From the NCBI RefSeq assembly GCF_037126465.1, contig NC_088210.1, forward strand, positions 19,617,511 through 19,681,510: a stretch of DNA of 64,000 nucleotides, given 5' to 3'. A program made the translations under genes and the position numbers. Source of the stretch: Ornithodoros turicata. Its lineage: Eukaryota; Arthropoda; Arachnida; Ixodida; Argasidae. The notes below the pieces were generated by a model that was given only the letters and a program-made list of their open reading frames with translations, was not told the origin of the DNA and ran no database searches. Shown here in pieces: positions 23,701 to 38,700 of the stretch; position 1 is the first letter of the stretch; every line of letters starts with the position of its first letter.

Positions 23701-26700
23701 TTGTTACGAGTTATTCAGTTTCTGATACACCGCAGAAAACTTGTCGTTAAAAGTCGTAGGATTCGGAGAAGTCGACCATATTTATGCTCCCCTTCTCCGG
23801 CTTTTCGAAAGACAAACAACGAAAACATATCATTACATTCAACACGTGTGGGTTGCATAAGGACGCAGTTTGTGAGAAAAGGACCAAAGAGATTTACAGT
23901 CAACCCTTAATTTGTGAATGGTCAACGTTCCTGGGAAAATCCTTCCTAAATCATTACTAAGGGGAAATGCCTTGTCCCATAGGGCACCATTCATAGAGTG
24001 GTCGAGAATTCAGAAATCCAGGTTTGTCCGTATGATAATTCTGCACTAAATCGCGTGACAAATTTATACTTGTCATCTCGCTCACTCATAACGTCACTTG
24101 CAGCATAAAGATAGAGAGAGAGATTCAGTGCTCTACGTACCTGCTGCTTGTCGTAACTGCTGCTAGCCAAGAAGCCCAGCAGAAGGGAGAACAGCGTGGG
24201 TAGGATCTCTCGCAGCGTCCGCGGTGTGTTGCTCACCACCACCTTCCAGACGTGCAACGCTGCCTGGCGTACCATCAACGAGGTGTCCAGTCGTCCCATG
24301 TATAATCCTGCCAGCACCCTGTTGCGTCTCTCCTCGCCCAGAGCGTGCAGTACCGCACGGTGGCTTTGCTCGGTGCCAAAGTTGTCATCCTCGTCCGCGG
24401 TCTCCGTAGACATTTTACCAGAGACTCCTGCAAAACATGACATAAATGATTTTTTTTAACAATGCGAAACATTCGTGTCTGATATATTTCCGACGTAACG
24501 TCAGTCTACAATAAATAAATTAATTAATTAATCGTAGAATCTGTAGGGGCACAGACCTGAGATCCTGTAGAGGAGGTCTCCAAGGAGCTGCACGGAGGCA
24601 TAACGAATGCGCCAGTTGTCATCAAATAGACCTTTCTCCAGTTGGGGCAGCAACAACGCCATGGCAGTATCTGCATACATGTTCACCATGCGTTGGCCCG
24701 CACGAAGGGCTGTCTCTCTAACAAACTCATTTTCGTCCGCAAGAGCCTGCAAACACACACATTGAACGACTGTAGAACCTTTTCTTTCTTAAACATGACT
24801 CAGCACTTCATTGAAGGAATCCATTTGGGAAGAGTTCCTGTGTACACAGTAATGAAGCAGGAATGTACCTTGAGGATAGGGTTGATGATTTGAGAGATAT
24901 AGGGTGTGAACTCTTTCTGGAACACCATCGGCAAGTAAATGAACATCATGATGTAGCCGTCTTTCACGTGAGGTGCAATGTCAACTCGTTCAGCGGTAGA
25001 GATGATTTCGGGCATCAACGTCTGCAACTTCTCTACCCCCAGGCCCCCTAGCACCTCGCTCAGTCCTGTTAATCAAAAGAGAATTATATGCACGGATCAG
25101 AATCATGAGTAAACGTGAAGCCAGTGAAAACAAAATTATGACACCGTACCCTGCGCTGCACCGGAACGATCAACGGGACTAGCTTCTGAAGTGAGTGTCT
25201 GCATCAACCAGGGGATCAAGTCCTCAAAGCAGCTTTCTCCCATGCTCTTGATCATAGCACCCAAGGCTCGTGATGACACACTACGGACCTGTGATTTTTC
25301 GTTTTTTGTTTTGAAGGAGCAGTTAAATAGCTTGTGGTCCTCAGTCAAAGCACATAACTCTCACGACATTCAGTGTTAAATATACGCCCTTGTAAGCAAG
25401 ATATATATTCATAAAACACTGCTGGCAGAGCATCCGTCATCCCTGTGATGTAACATGCATGTATTCACATCATGTTGTACAACTTTGTAACCAGAGTCAT
25501 GAGCTCTGTGAAAAATGGAAACACCTATTACCTATGGTTTTATTTTTTGTGTGAAAACGTGATACATTGACAAGAGATTTCACAACAATCAAAGACAGAT
25601 TTTGTTAACTCTGGGGTTAAAAAGTGTGTTATTTATGCCAGTAAAATATAGCACTAAGTAAAAATTTTGATCTGTCTACCAATGAAACATTTGTGCTGTG
25701 TTACAGTTTCTTACAGTAACCTCACTGGCGTTAGTTACTATAACCACTGTTGCCTCAAGACAGCTTACCTCTGGAACTGGATCCAGTAACGACTGCTTCA
25801 GGCCCGGTATGATGGATGGCAAGTACGGTGCCAAGTCCTGTCAAAGCATGAATCCATTTATCAATTTTAATGGTAAACTGAAAGGGAATATCAAGCGAAC
25901 ATCTACACTTGTTCCAATAACCCTTTCAGCAAAAAGCTTCCATAGTAGATTAATCAACGTGGAGCCATAGTGGAGCCCATCCAAAAACAGCTTGTTTTGT
26001 GCTAGCTACCACACTGCTTGCCTCTGTCGGACACATGCTATGTCAAACTAACACTTACAGATAAACAATTAAGCTAACTCGGGTGGCAGCATAATCTATC
26101 AGGCAATAAACTTATTCCTATGTTGAAGGGATGGTCTGATAGAGAATGGGTGATTGCTGAACTTGTAACAAGTTAGTCAAATTACACACATTTAATTGCT
26201 TCATCCCTTCAATTAATCTAACTAGTGAAATAAAATAAATTACATTACATTAAATGTAACCAAGGTCAATTCTACACCCAAAAACATTGTCCTACAGAGA
26301 GAGCCGTAATAATTATTTTACTAATGCATAATTTGAATTTAGTTACGATTTTGATCAAGTACAATTGGGCGAGGGATATCTTGAATCACGAAATAATGTT
26401 TTATTTACGAAGCAATTATTTTCAATTGAAGCCAAAGGCAAAACATTCCCCTACCTTGTGATCCGTGAGAGAGTACATGTTTCCGATGATGTGCGCAGCC
26501 ATTTTGCGTGTTTCCGTAGACCTGTCCTGGAACGCTCGCTGAACCACAGGCATGATGAGAGCCAGTGATGGAGCGTCGATAAAGTGCACAAATTTTGTGT
26601 TGAGCAGCGTCTCCAAGCAGCCAGAGGTCTTCACAGCAGGGTCTTGAAGCGCGTCCAGCAGTACGGGCACTATGGCCTGGATTTCGGGATTCTTGATGAC

Positions 26701-29700
26701 CGACCCAATGTGACGCAAGGCCTGAGCACCAGCCCGTTGCACTTTCACGTGAGAATCCGAGAGCACTTCAATCAGCTTCGGCACAATAGACGGCAGGCAG
26801 GACGACAGCTGCTTGGGGGCACAGAAGGCCATAGCACCTAAGAGCTCTACAGAGCCGGACTTTGTGCGCCACAGGTCATTCTCCAGACCCGCCAGCAACG
26901 ACGGCAGGGTCAACTTCACTCCGTGGGCAGTCAACTTGCTCATGACGGCGCGCGCTGTGCTGTCCGTGGCTTCCCTGACATACTGATCGCTGTCACCGAA
27001 ACAGAGAAGCAAGTGCGGCAATACGTGTACGACATATGGTTCGAACAGGCGGCCCAGCACGCTACAGAGCATTTCAAAGGCAAGGAGGGCCCCTTCCTTG
27101 CGACGCGGACGGCGCTTGTCTTGCACGGCTTCTGTGAGAACGTTCATGATGTCCAGCTGCTTCAGAGAGAGAATGCCAAGGCCCTTGACCAGGCCAGCAA
27201 GTCCGTATGCTGCACCACGACGCTCTCCGTAAGCTTCAGCTTCCAGGAGCTGCGTGAGCAGTTTCTGCACGAGAGCCGGTGCTTCTTCCTTGATGGCTGG
27301 GATTAATGGAGGCAGGCAAGTAGACACTGCTTCTTGTACCTGCGCAAATACGTCCAATAACAGTCTTTAGAAGTGCATCGCAGTTTATCAATTGAAATAC
27401 TATACAGCATTTTGAAATCCATGTGGACGAAATGCTGGTATAACCGCACACCTCCACGGTGCGTGCAGATATCCGCATATTATCCGCAAATAAGCAATAG
27501 AGTCCCTGCCAACATCCCCTAGGTGGAGCCACAAATGAGAGAACGCAATGAAGCCAAAATGACGCGGACACCTGCCATCCCTTGGATTGCTCTGCCTATA
27601 ACTGCTATTACTGGACAACCAATTGCTACTGGACTGCCGACGCTGTCACTGGATATCACACACGTGATCACCCTGAAGATATGAATACTGTCAATGTCAT
27701 CCCTGCTCCCCTCAGCCCATATTAAGTCAAGCCAGGCAAACCAGTCAAACAACATGACTATGGTTCTCCGTCAAGTGCCAGTTCAAGTCAAGTGCCAGTC
27801 ACCTGTTGTGAAGGTGTGGATAGGGCATCAATCAGCTTCTTAACTATTGGCTTCACTTTGGGGTTGTCCTTTTCTAGATGTCTGGCCAGTGTACCCAGAA
27901 GGATAACCACGCTCTGGCGCACTTGGTCCAGGCTGCCTTCATCGGGGGCTTCGTCAAGAAATTGCTCAAAGAGGGGCAGCAGGAGGTGGACCGTACCCTG
28001 CAATGTAATTTACGCGGTTAAAATGAAAACTGGGTCACAAGAGAGAAAACTTGGTGTAAGGGGGCTTCACTGACGTTGCCATGAAAATCGATGATGGTGG
28101 TGGCAGCGTCCAACATGGCCTTGTGCACCTGTGGCTGGGGGTCAGCCAGTGCCTGCGGCACAAAGAACTGCATGGCTTGCAGCACATCTGAAGGACCCAT
28201 AAGGGATGCTAGATGCTTCAGTGCTAGCCCCACGCCACTACGAGGCTCCCAGACGTCCGGAAGTGGCTCCTCAAGGAGGCGACCAAAACTGTCTCTTTTT
28301 GGCTCGGGGCGCTGTGAACAGCAGAGAAATAAGAAACACGTTTATCTAGAAACTGATGTTCTGAGGCTGGAACAACATAGAAGGGACAGATACAAACAAA
28401 GCCTCAAATTGCCTAAGAAATCAACGATGAAAGATGAAAGTCACTGAAAAGGTTAGCCAGCTGTAGGGATCGAACCCTCGATGTATGAGTGAGCAAAAAA
28501 ATGTAAGAGTGAAAGGAGGGTGAGTGAGAGTGAGTGGCTGGTTTGTCGTCCCTTCAGATGACGCACACCGAAAGTCGCTGAGAAGGCGTGTTAGCTTAGC
28601 TCAATTGGTAGAGCCCTGGACCGGTAATCCAGAAGATGTGGGTTCGATCCCTACAGCTGGCTAACCTTTTCAGTGACTTTCATCTTTCAACGTTCATCTA
28701 AGCAAGGAAACAAGGGTGCTACTCATACCCTGAGGTGATCAGTGTAAATGTCAAAGAGCTGCAATAGGACAGCTTGTAAGCTCTGACGGTGGTTTTGCAC
28801 CAGTGCTTCCAGCGCTCTGGCAGTGGCTTCTCGTACTTCGACCTGCTGGTGGCAGAGGTCCCGTAGAAGGGTTGGACACATGTCGGGCACTGGCTCTAGC
28901 TGGAGTGCAGACCAAAGCCTGCAACAATGAAATGTACAGTGCTCAGTAAGCTATACAACTTCTAGCATGAGGCAAACTAACTTGTCTGCCAGAGCTTGAA
29001 TCTCTTGCTGTCCGTCGAAGCGTGCCATCCAAATTCCACAAGCCAGTTCAAGGGCATGCTTGGGATCAACGTCTCGTGTTGGGAGTACCAGCTGCAGCAT
29101 CAACAATCCCTAGCAAATGCAGAGCAACATTGCTTAAGTGCAATCACAATTGTGAAGCAAATATTCAGTGGCTATAATGTTCATTTTGACCATGCAACAA
29201 CACCACAAAACAGTGTAGTTAAAAGGTTCAGATACCTTACAGTTACCATGTCCCACAACAGAAAATGGTTTGTAATGCCTCAAAATGGTTAACGTTTTAA
29301 ACCTTTAGTTTTTTTTTGTGTTTTTTTTTTAATTCTGTGTTAGTGCCGCGAAGCAAATGTGGCTATGAGCAGCGTACAGATGTGGACAGATGGAGAGAGG
29401 ACAGCAGGAAGGAGTGAGGGAGTGTGTGTGTGGGGGGGGGGGTTAGTATGCATCATGGGCCGACTTCAGGGCTAAACCTCTAGTGCAAAGAGGTTTTGAG
29501 TGGTTGTGCTGATTGAGTGTAAGGTTGCAGTTCCATGTGGTAGACATTGTCTGGCAACTACATGCGTATATGGTTCAATGCCAACAACGCAGCATACCAT
29601 GCTCTGCAGTTTGCACAGCAGACATTAGAGGGGAGGGCGGGTCAAGGTCTGTACTGTAATTAACTAAAATTGGCTAATTAACTTTTTAATTACATGTTTT

Positions 29701-32700
29701 CTGGGCAACATAAGAGAGCAATATTGGAGCCAGGTATTATTCATTCTCACTCTTTTTTTTTTTTTAAATCGTGAAACGAGCAAATACATTGAAAATTCTT
29801 TTTGTTTTTAAAAAGCTCTGCATCGAATAAAAAACATCCCCCGTATAGTCCAAACTGAATTTAACTCTACATTCAATACAGCTCATACTGAACTGTTGTT
29901 CAATGATGATACGTACTTGTTTTGTCTGAATGCATGCGTGACATAATTGTATTCGATCAAAATTTAATAACTATCAGGGTAAATAATAAAGAAAACATGA
30001 TGCACACAATCTCGTAATGTGCCACAAAACAAAGGAGGTTGAACTTGACAAAACAAATAAGCCAGTAGTTACCTGCAAAGCTGTTTCACGCACAACCAGT
30101 TCTGGGCTGTACAGGGCTCGAAGCAGTACTTGGAGTTCAGTAAAGTTGGCCCTGCTGCACCCTTCCAGACCACTCAATGACAGGCAGAGGTCTATTGCCA
30201 CCTTCTGTGCCAGCCGCTATCAAGAAAAACAAGAAAAGACAAACGTTCGTTCACCAACACAAGTGTTCACCAACACCCCTTGTATAAAAATACTAAGGTA
30301 AGCTGAAATACAAAGTATTGCAGAAATTGAGGAAGCAATAACCGGGCCAATGAGTAGTGCCACCGTTAGGCTCCAAATGTGGCGCTGGGGAGGGGTGCCT
30401 ATGACATGGTCGTTATAATCTAGTAGGTTGTGGAAGACACACAACGTTGAGTGCTCCCACTCACGTGGCAGGAGAAAGCTACAATGTTTTGCGCATCTTC
30501 AGCCGAAGTATTCTGGGGATCTTGCTCGTGTGAATACACTGTAAGAGATGCCTTACCTGAACGCGCCCAGTAGTACGAGCCAAGAGTTGCACAATGGCTT
30601 CCAACATCTGCTCGACAGGAAGGTTACGAGGACAGTCAAGCGGATGGGTGCCTCGCATGAACGAGTGGGCACTCAACACTTGGAGACACTGTGTAATGAG
30701 CGTATCTTCTGCCTGCGGGTCAGCCATCACCAGTTGCACCAAGGGAAACGTGCACGCCATAGCCGGGGCTGGAAGACGACGTCCGGCAGGAGAAGCGCCG
30801 CCCGAAGCTCCAGCGGGGCAGGACAACGCGTGTAACTGACCCAGCACGCGGGTGCGTGCGTTACCCTCGGGTTCCTGAGTCCAACGCTCGTCCACAACGC
30901 CCTCTGCTGCTGGCTGCGAGAGACGAATCGCGAGGTGCCCCACGCATTCGGCTGCAAAGGTAGAGTGTGTGAACAGGTAACTTCATGTGCGCATTGAAAC
31001 AAAGTTACCAAGTTGGTTCAGGTCGTCGGGATAGAGGGAATGTGTCAGTTTCAGGAAGGCTCGTGCAGCGGAGGGTGCAGCCAGGGGACTGGCGAAGAGT
31101 GCCACGAGAGCCTGCACCAAGCCAGGAAATGCGGGCGCCCCATGCTCGCAGGCGCTGCGTTGGGACACCACCGCTTCTAACAAAGTCAGAGCTCGCTCCA
31201 GGGACATGTTCAGCTGCGAATGTACACCAGACATGAAGTGGTTGGAGTGAACCAAGCTACCATCTTTATCCGCATCTAATGTGAGGCTTTTCTACCTTGT
31301 ACTATGCTCTTGCTCACACTATGTTACATAAATTAGTTAACTGTTAATTAATTAACTGTTATTCGATGGAATACATGACAAGAGGAAACGATGCATGTTA
31401 GGAACGATGAAGTGTGCCGGAATTCCCTCTCTGGAAAAAAGAAAGAGAAAACGTCACTCCCAAAGAACCAATAAGGGCGTGACCTTGAGGAAAGGAATGC
31501 CGCAGCGGTGCGCACATCTCTTGGGTGTCCCGATGGCGCCTTTCTCCTCTGAGCGCTGCCCTCTCACTCCTCCGCTTAGGGAGTGACGTCATGCCCCCGG
31601 AGCTTCTGCAGCTGCGCTGATCTTTAAAACTGTTTATTTAATATCTAAGCACTCTTCAGACGACAAAACTAGCCTAGTAGATTGTTGGTCGACACCAAAC
31701 ATAGTGGTATCGGTTCCATGGTTGCCTTGATGCCTTGGTGCACGCACAATTGTGAGCTTTCTCTTATTGAAATACCAAAATTCCACTTAGCATTATATGG
31801 AGGCTCTCATTATACGCGGATAAAGATGGTAAGTACAATTGTTGAGACAATGCACTCTACCTGCAGTAGATGTTGACGGACGGCTTGCTCTTTCTCCAGT
31901 TGGGCTTCCATGGCTTCCTTCTGCTTTTTTGTCAGCTGCGGTTCAACGGTGCCCTTTATGCCTTTCTTTTCCAACTCCTGCACAAGAATTAATGGGTGCT
32001 GTTCAACTGCATCCACGGCTATCGTGGCCACTCACCTTTTTCAGTTCAATTTCCTCCATCTGTTCCTTGTACGAGTAGGCCTTACTCTCTCGCTTTATAT
32101 TTTTGGTTTCAGTGGTGGCCTCAATAATGCTGCAGTAGGAGAAACCCATTATTACTCAGGGAGATGTGCATCTACATGAAAAAGTGTCTCCTTCACGCGA
32201 GAGCAGTAAACAGTTTCAGGCTGCTCACCATACCGTTTATTCATTGGGCCCTGTGTTTTAAGGTAAAACCGTTTTTTTTACCCCTCGATTTGCATCATCG
32301 CTACCTGGGGTAAAACCCGAAAAAACCCGAAACTAACTTTGCAAAGTGCAAATTCAGCCTCCAATATCCGCACTACAGGACACCGCTGTGTTCCGCGTCT
32401 CATGGTCATGTAAAACGCAAGTAGCCTTTATTTTTTCCACCCGAAAATTTGCTTTTCAATATTGCCCGATTTTACCAAAGTGCAAAGTTGGGGTAGTTGG
32501 CGTAACGTAACTAACTTAGGCTGCCAAGGGGACGACGGACAAAGAAGACGACACACAACAGAAACAGCTCAATTTTACCTGTATTACGAGTCCTGAAATA
32601 ACACCCGATTTTCAAAAAACATAAAACCCGAAAACACCAGGACCTATATTCACATGAGCGACATTCCCCAGAATACTCCAGCGGAAGGTCTAAATCTGTA

Positions 32701-35700
32701 CATTATCTTTTGAAGCCTCTATGACAATTTCGAACGAAGGCCTTCAGTTCCCGCGTTTTTCCCTCCTTCAGTTTCCGTCCTACAATTTAGTGGTCTCTGT
32801 TTCACTACCGTTGGAAATTTCTTCCGTTAAAACCACTTTTGCTCACATTAAAAGCAATACCAATCAATTTGCAATTTTATAGCACCACCACTTGACACCA
32901 CTTTGCGTTGTGCTGGTAGCCAAAAAAGGCACAGCCACAACGTACCTTTCCAGGACAGATTGGTCGTAGAGTACGCCGGCGGGAGTGTGCATGATGGCAC
33001 ATTCCCGGGATGTTACATGGCGCAGTTGGGGCTGACGTAGCAGACGTTCCACTTCAGCCAAGAGGGCTGGAACGACGGCTGCTGGAACTAGATTGCACAA
33101 AGTCCTTGCAGCAAAAAGGGCTTCCTGTGGAAGTAAAGAGACCTCGTGTTAAGCAATCACACACAGCAGCAGCAAGGAACGGAAGTCCACTTTTTTTTTT
33201 TTTTTTTTGTTAGGTCAAACTGGACGGCTTAGTGGAATTAGGCCTTAGAGCCCCGAGTTTTAGGGTTTAACCCGATTCTTCTCGGAATTGAAGACTGCCT
33301 CTTTAGGGTGACTCCAGATTTTTACCCATCTGTAGGTATGTAAAAAAAAAATTGTTTGGCAGAAAATGTGGTAACGGTACATCACTGCTTGTACCAAACC
33401 AGTACTGTTGGTTCAAAGAACTGAGCCCAATTTCTCCCCGAATATAGCATACTGGAAGTTTTTCCACTCAAATTCGCATGAATTTGGAGCACACGATTTT
33501 TTACCCAATTTTTACCCCCAAATTTTGAAGAAAATATTTCCCAAAAACTTCAGGTTCTAAATATGTTCAGTTTCCAGCTTCACTGCTGTGAGAACTGACA
33601 GCTATGTTTAAAAAAAAGTAAGAAAGAAAGGTCGGAGCACTTAGTACATATCCCCTGCGTGGTGGCAAAATGGGTAGAATTCCCAGTTTTACCAATTTGG
33701 TAGACTACTGTGACAGTTGAAATTACTCTGCAAGTTATTTTGCGCACGCTTTAATGCGTATCGAGAAAACATCATCATCAAGAAAGCAGCATGCTCCAAA
33801 AAGGAATACAGATGATGCAAATTACTCTGACAGTTTACGGTACATCAGTTGATGGCGCCAAATTTATGTCTCTCATTATACATGCACTATTTACATGTGC
33901 TAGCTTTTAATATCCTTGCATAGCAATCTTGAACTGGAAGTTCCACAGGAACCCTATGTGAACTACTGTGCATCACATTCCAGCTGCCTAGCATACTTAC
34001 GGGTGGAAGGACCTTGTCCTCGAAACGACCGTTGGACTGGTCTTGGGATCGATCATGATGAGGCTTCAACAGGGTAAGCAAAAGCCTCTCATCTGACACC
34101 AAGACATGGGGGTCAAGCTTCAGCTGGTGTAAAATACGTAGCCACAACCTCGGCTGTCCGCAACCTACAATATAGTACGGAAAAAATTCCGCTTGACAGC
34201 GTACATGACAGCCTCTAACCTTATCAGATACACTAGAAGGTGTTGAGTTGCAAGAGGAAAAAGAGGAGCAGAAATGAGGAGAGAGAGAGAGAGAGAGAGA
34301 GAATAAAAAACAGAAATCTGGTTGGTTGTACTGCCTTTTTCAATGGCACTGTACACTTTCACTGCCCTTTCAATTTATGATGACTGCCACTACTATATGG
34401 TGGATTACATGTCCTACGAGGAGGCAGTTCATGGTTAAGTGGTTGATGGTGTTTTAGGTACGGAGTTACGTGAAGCTTACTGAGCAATGGAAGGTGAGCA
34501 GGCAGCAAGGATGCCAGGGCCAGTTCTTGCGAATCTCGTGCATCCAGGTTGGCACCGGAGCACAGTGCCATCAATGCACCTCCGACCACTGCTTGCAGAG
34601 ACTCCTGCGGCATCACAAACACAGACAGATACACAGCACCGTAAAACAGCTAAATTGCATCAAGCATCAGCATAGGATCAAAGAGATGCTACAGTGGGTT
34701 TGCATCCACAAAGAATGCTCAACTAATACAGGCACGGGAGAATGCTATGCACTGTGCATTCAGCACAGCCACCCAGTACCACCCAAAATATCGTCAGATT
34801 TTACAGCCCCAGGAAGAAAACCCAAAAATACGAGGGTCAATTTACATACTTTTTTACGTACTTCACTAATTTCTTACGAGCAACGCTGAATTTGTGACGG
34901 TACCTGAGGTCGCTGGAGGTGCTGGACAAAGCCTGGGAACTGATTCAGAAGGTAGCACGCCAGGCTCGTACCACTCAGTACCGAGACCATCTTGCGTACA
35001 GTAGCCTGAGCAGCTTGACGCACGGTCAGCAACTCATGGCACAGGGGTCGCAGAAATGGGAGCACAAACGGCCTGCACATAAGACGCACCATACGGTGTA
35101 ACAAAATGTAAAGTGCACACTAAAGAGCTCTTATAGCCCTGTCACACGGGCAGTCTTCAATGATCATTGAAACCAATCGTCATTGAAAATGCGTGTAGTG
35201 ACACCCAGCGTGCAACGTGTCAACTTCTCAAAGAGTATTGGATTCAGTGTTCCCTGACAGGTTGACACGTTACACGCTAGGTGGCGTTACACGCATTTTC
35301 AATGACAATTGGTTTCAATGATCATTGAAGACTGCCCATGTGACAGGGCTAGTAGCTAGTTAGAAGGTTATGTCTTACTGAAGGTTGGCAAAGCAGGTGT
35401 CAGGATGATCCAATAACATACGACTAGCCAGCTGGAGAACGAGTGACTGAGCTGCAAGGAAAATAATTGAATGGGATTGATGTAATTGAAATAATTGTAG
35501 TGTTTCACAAAATCTACAGGAATGCCCTTTCTTTCCAGTGCAATAGGCACCAACACAGGTTTCAGGAACATGCGGTCACATGGGACTGTTTCAAAAGGTC
35601 GTTCTCAGACTGCAGCATTTGCTACTCCAAAATCTTGCCACCACTAAATTCTGCAAATTCGTAAATTACAGCTTACAGTCACCGATGCACTGCAATTGAC

Positions 35701-38700
35701 AAAACCAGCATTGCGTCGGCTCGTGCTGGAAAATGATTCAGAGACATACTTGTAACCTGCGCGATCAGCTGCGGCGATAAAGTTTGGGATTCCAGTACTG
35801 TTCCTAAAAGTATAAATTCTTTGTCTAAAGTTTTGCGTGCCCTTAAAATTTGTGAAAATTATGGGGTTCGTGAATGTTAATGGTTTTCTCAGATGTGAGC
35901 TTGGTCCAGAGATATTTGTCCAATCTTTCAGTATATATGCTGAGTTGCACACATGCAGAATGATAGTCTTGATGGAGCTTCAGTGAGCCATTAATTACTC
36001 CCCGCTGTTTACATCAATTACTCCATTTGTATAGAATGCGACTTGGAGTCTGAGATTACACCACACTCAACACACTTTGAATCATTCCCTGAGGGTGCCA
36101 TTGCACTATTGCAACCAATGGTGCTTCCATTCCTAATTAACTAATAACCTACCCTTAATTAATTGTAGCATGTGTAAACTTTTTTTTTTTCCTATCATGT
36201 TTTGTGTGGACTAACTCACTCCATATTTTATGTCCCACTGGGTTGTGGGAAATCTCATGAGCCTAATGTTTCTTCCATGCACAAGAAATGTAGCTTGTTC
36301 CACTAATTTAAGGTGTGGCTGTGTTTGTTTGTTTGTTTGTTTGTGTGGCTTTGCGGCATCTGACAAAATTTCTAATAGTGCTTAAAAGAAAACTTGGGCC
36401 AACACAAGACAAATATGAATTCCAACCTAGCACTGCGTATAAATGAATGTAGGAATTCTCATCCCGTTCGGGGAGAGACATTGTTTAGGGAAGTACATTC
36501 CATTCAGGCATCCGAACATTGCACTATCAAGGCACTAGAGAGGATTCACCCTTTTTTAAACTGCCTCTTTGTCTAAGGATAATTTGGTTATGTTGTATCC
36601 CCTTTTGCTTTCTGTATTTTTGTGACACATGAAACGCTTTCCCTTTCGTATAAAGAAATGTTCAGCAACATACCATCCTCAGGAGCTGCCTGCAGGAACT
36701 TGTCAGAGAAGTAGGGCTGTTTCTGCGGATCCAGCAACTGCTGTACCATGCTCTTCAGCTGATTTTCTGTTTAAAAAAATGGGAGACATCAGAAGATCGG
36801 AGATGTCCATTTGTGGGTAGGCTTTCGCCTGAGCAACAGCTACGGAAGGGCAATACTGTCAGGCCCGAGGCTAAAAAATTCGGTTTTATGTCACGAGCTG
36901 GAAAATAGCATAAAATCATGCAACACTGAGCGGAAAAGCAGATTTTCTGGTGGAAAATAACGAGCATAACACACTTCAGATGGACACAAGGTTCTGAGTA
37001 GTTGCGCTGGAAGCACTTCATGCTGCAATGCTGTTGCTCAGGGAACTATGTGAACATGATCGGCCCTAGCATTACCCGATGGTAGCACTGCTGCATGAAG
37101 ACGGAACACCAGGCAGGCAGTCGCCAAGGCCTCGCAGACCACCGGCACCTGGGCTGGTTGGGCCAAACCGCGCTCGATGATCTTCAACAAGGCAGGAACA
37201 AGGGGTTCAGCCTTAACCAGGGGGGCCCCTGTAAACATAATGAGCCATCATGTTAAAACAAACATCATTTAGGGAGAGCAATCTTGAGCACTGTCACAAT
37301 AACTGTTATGGTGGTACAGGTGACCCATCGTAGGTTATGCACCCAGACTCAGCGTTTTGGGTTCATAATTTTTCAACATATGCTACGACAGTTTGTTTTT
37401 GTGCAGGGGAGGGGGTGAAGTTTGGAGAAACCATGTGACGAAGTGCCCGTCCAATCACAAGGCAGCACAACGGGAGTATCTGTAGACTCCCATTGGTCCA
37501 CAGAAGAAACCACGTGTGCCTCACCTTGACCAATGAGGTTGGTCCACTAACAACAGGGGAGAGAGGGAAGCTGGGGAGCCGCACAGACAGCTCACCTACT
37601 TGCGTAGTGTATTCTAGGGCTGCATTGAGAATCACTCGGAAGAAGAATTCTCGGACAAAAGCAGGTGTAAGCCCCAAAATTCAATACATTATTTGCCTGT
37701 TTAGGTAAGGCCCGCTTACAGGTTTCTGTTGTCACTATAAAGAACGAAAAAATTTCAAGGTAACCAAATCTTTCTTATATTCTGAAGCTACATAAAGTAA
37801 GCACTACAGCAACTTTGCAGCTGCTCTTCCTACTTTTTCTTGCATAACCGACACACGTTTCGACTCTTGCAATCATTTTAGGTGGAAGTAGGAATAGGTG
37901 TCAGGGCGTTGAAAACTCTGAAAAATCTTCAGCATTACCTAGAAGCGCGTAGGAAGTTTAGTACCCACCATGATGGAATGTCACCAACATGCACTGCAGG
38001 TAGGCATAGCGCACAGCAGACGACTTGTGGGTAAGACCTGCTTGGAAGCACTCCACCAAGCCTTGAGGAAGGTCCTGGCTGAGGCCGCACCATCGAGACA
38101 GCACGCGCAAAGACTGAACCAACGTTCCCTCGTGCACTGCGAGAGCGTAAGAGAGGCACACTTATTTTTCCCTTTTTAAAGCAGCACTGAGGTAACCCCA
38201 AAATATTATTTTTTCGTTTTTCAGTGGGAGACTACAAATTTAAAGGAGCAGGGAAGTGACATTTGAAACCCTTTCTCCTTCAGCAAGCTGTCCATCAGGA
38301 GTGATCATGCAGAATAATTTTCCAGTGCAGTGTATCGGCGCTGCACAATCAACTTTACAAAAACACTTGGACAAAAACTGCTTTCGCAGCAGGCCTTGGC
38401 TCTCCCCATCCAAAGCTACACAAAGTAGCCGGTGCCGTTGGCCAAAGCCAAAGCCGTTGGCGGCTCCTCATAATTCTCTCCTCAGTTTACGCACTCAGGG
38501 TCGATTCACATGATGCAACTTTAGCGGCACGCAACTACGTTGCATCGCAGAACATGCTGCAGCCAAAGAACAAAATAATTATGGGGGCCACCACGCTGTT
38601 CCTTAAAAATACAAATCAAACTCTTTTTTTTTTTTTTTGCTTCCTAAACACATTACCCTGGGTCCTCATACTCATCTCCGCAAACAAGAAAGCATTTATA

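Noticed and set aside
28590..28665. tRNA gene (nominal anticodon GGT)
   Set aside because: It has good A and B boxes, but C replaces the invariant U33, and the tail beyond the acceptor stem is duplicated in an inverted copy at 28425. A tRNA-derived SINE explains this better.
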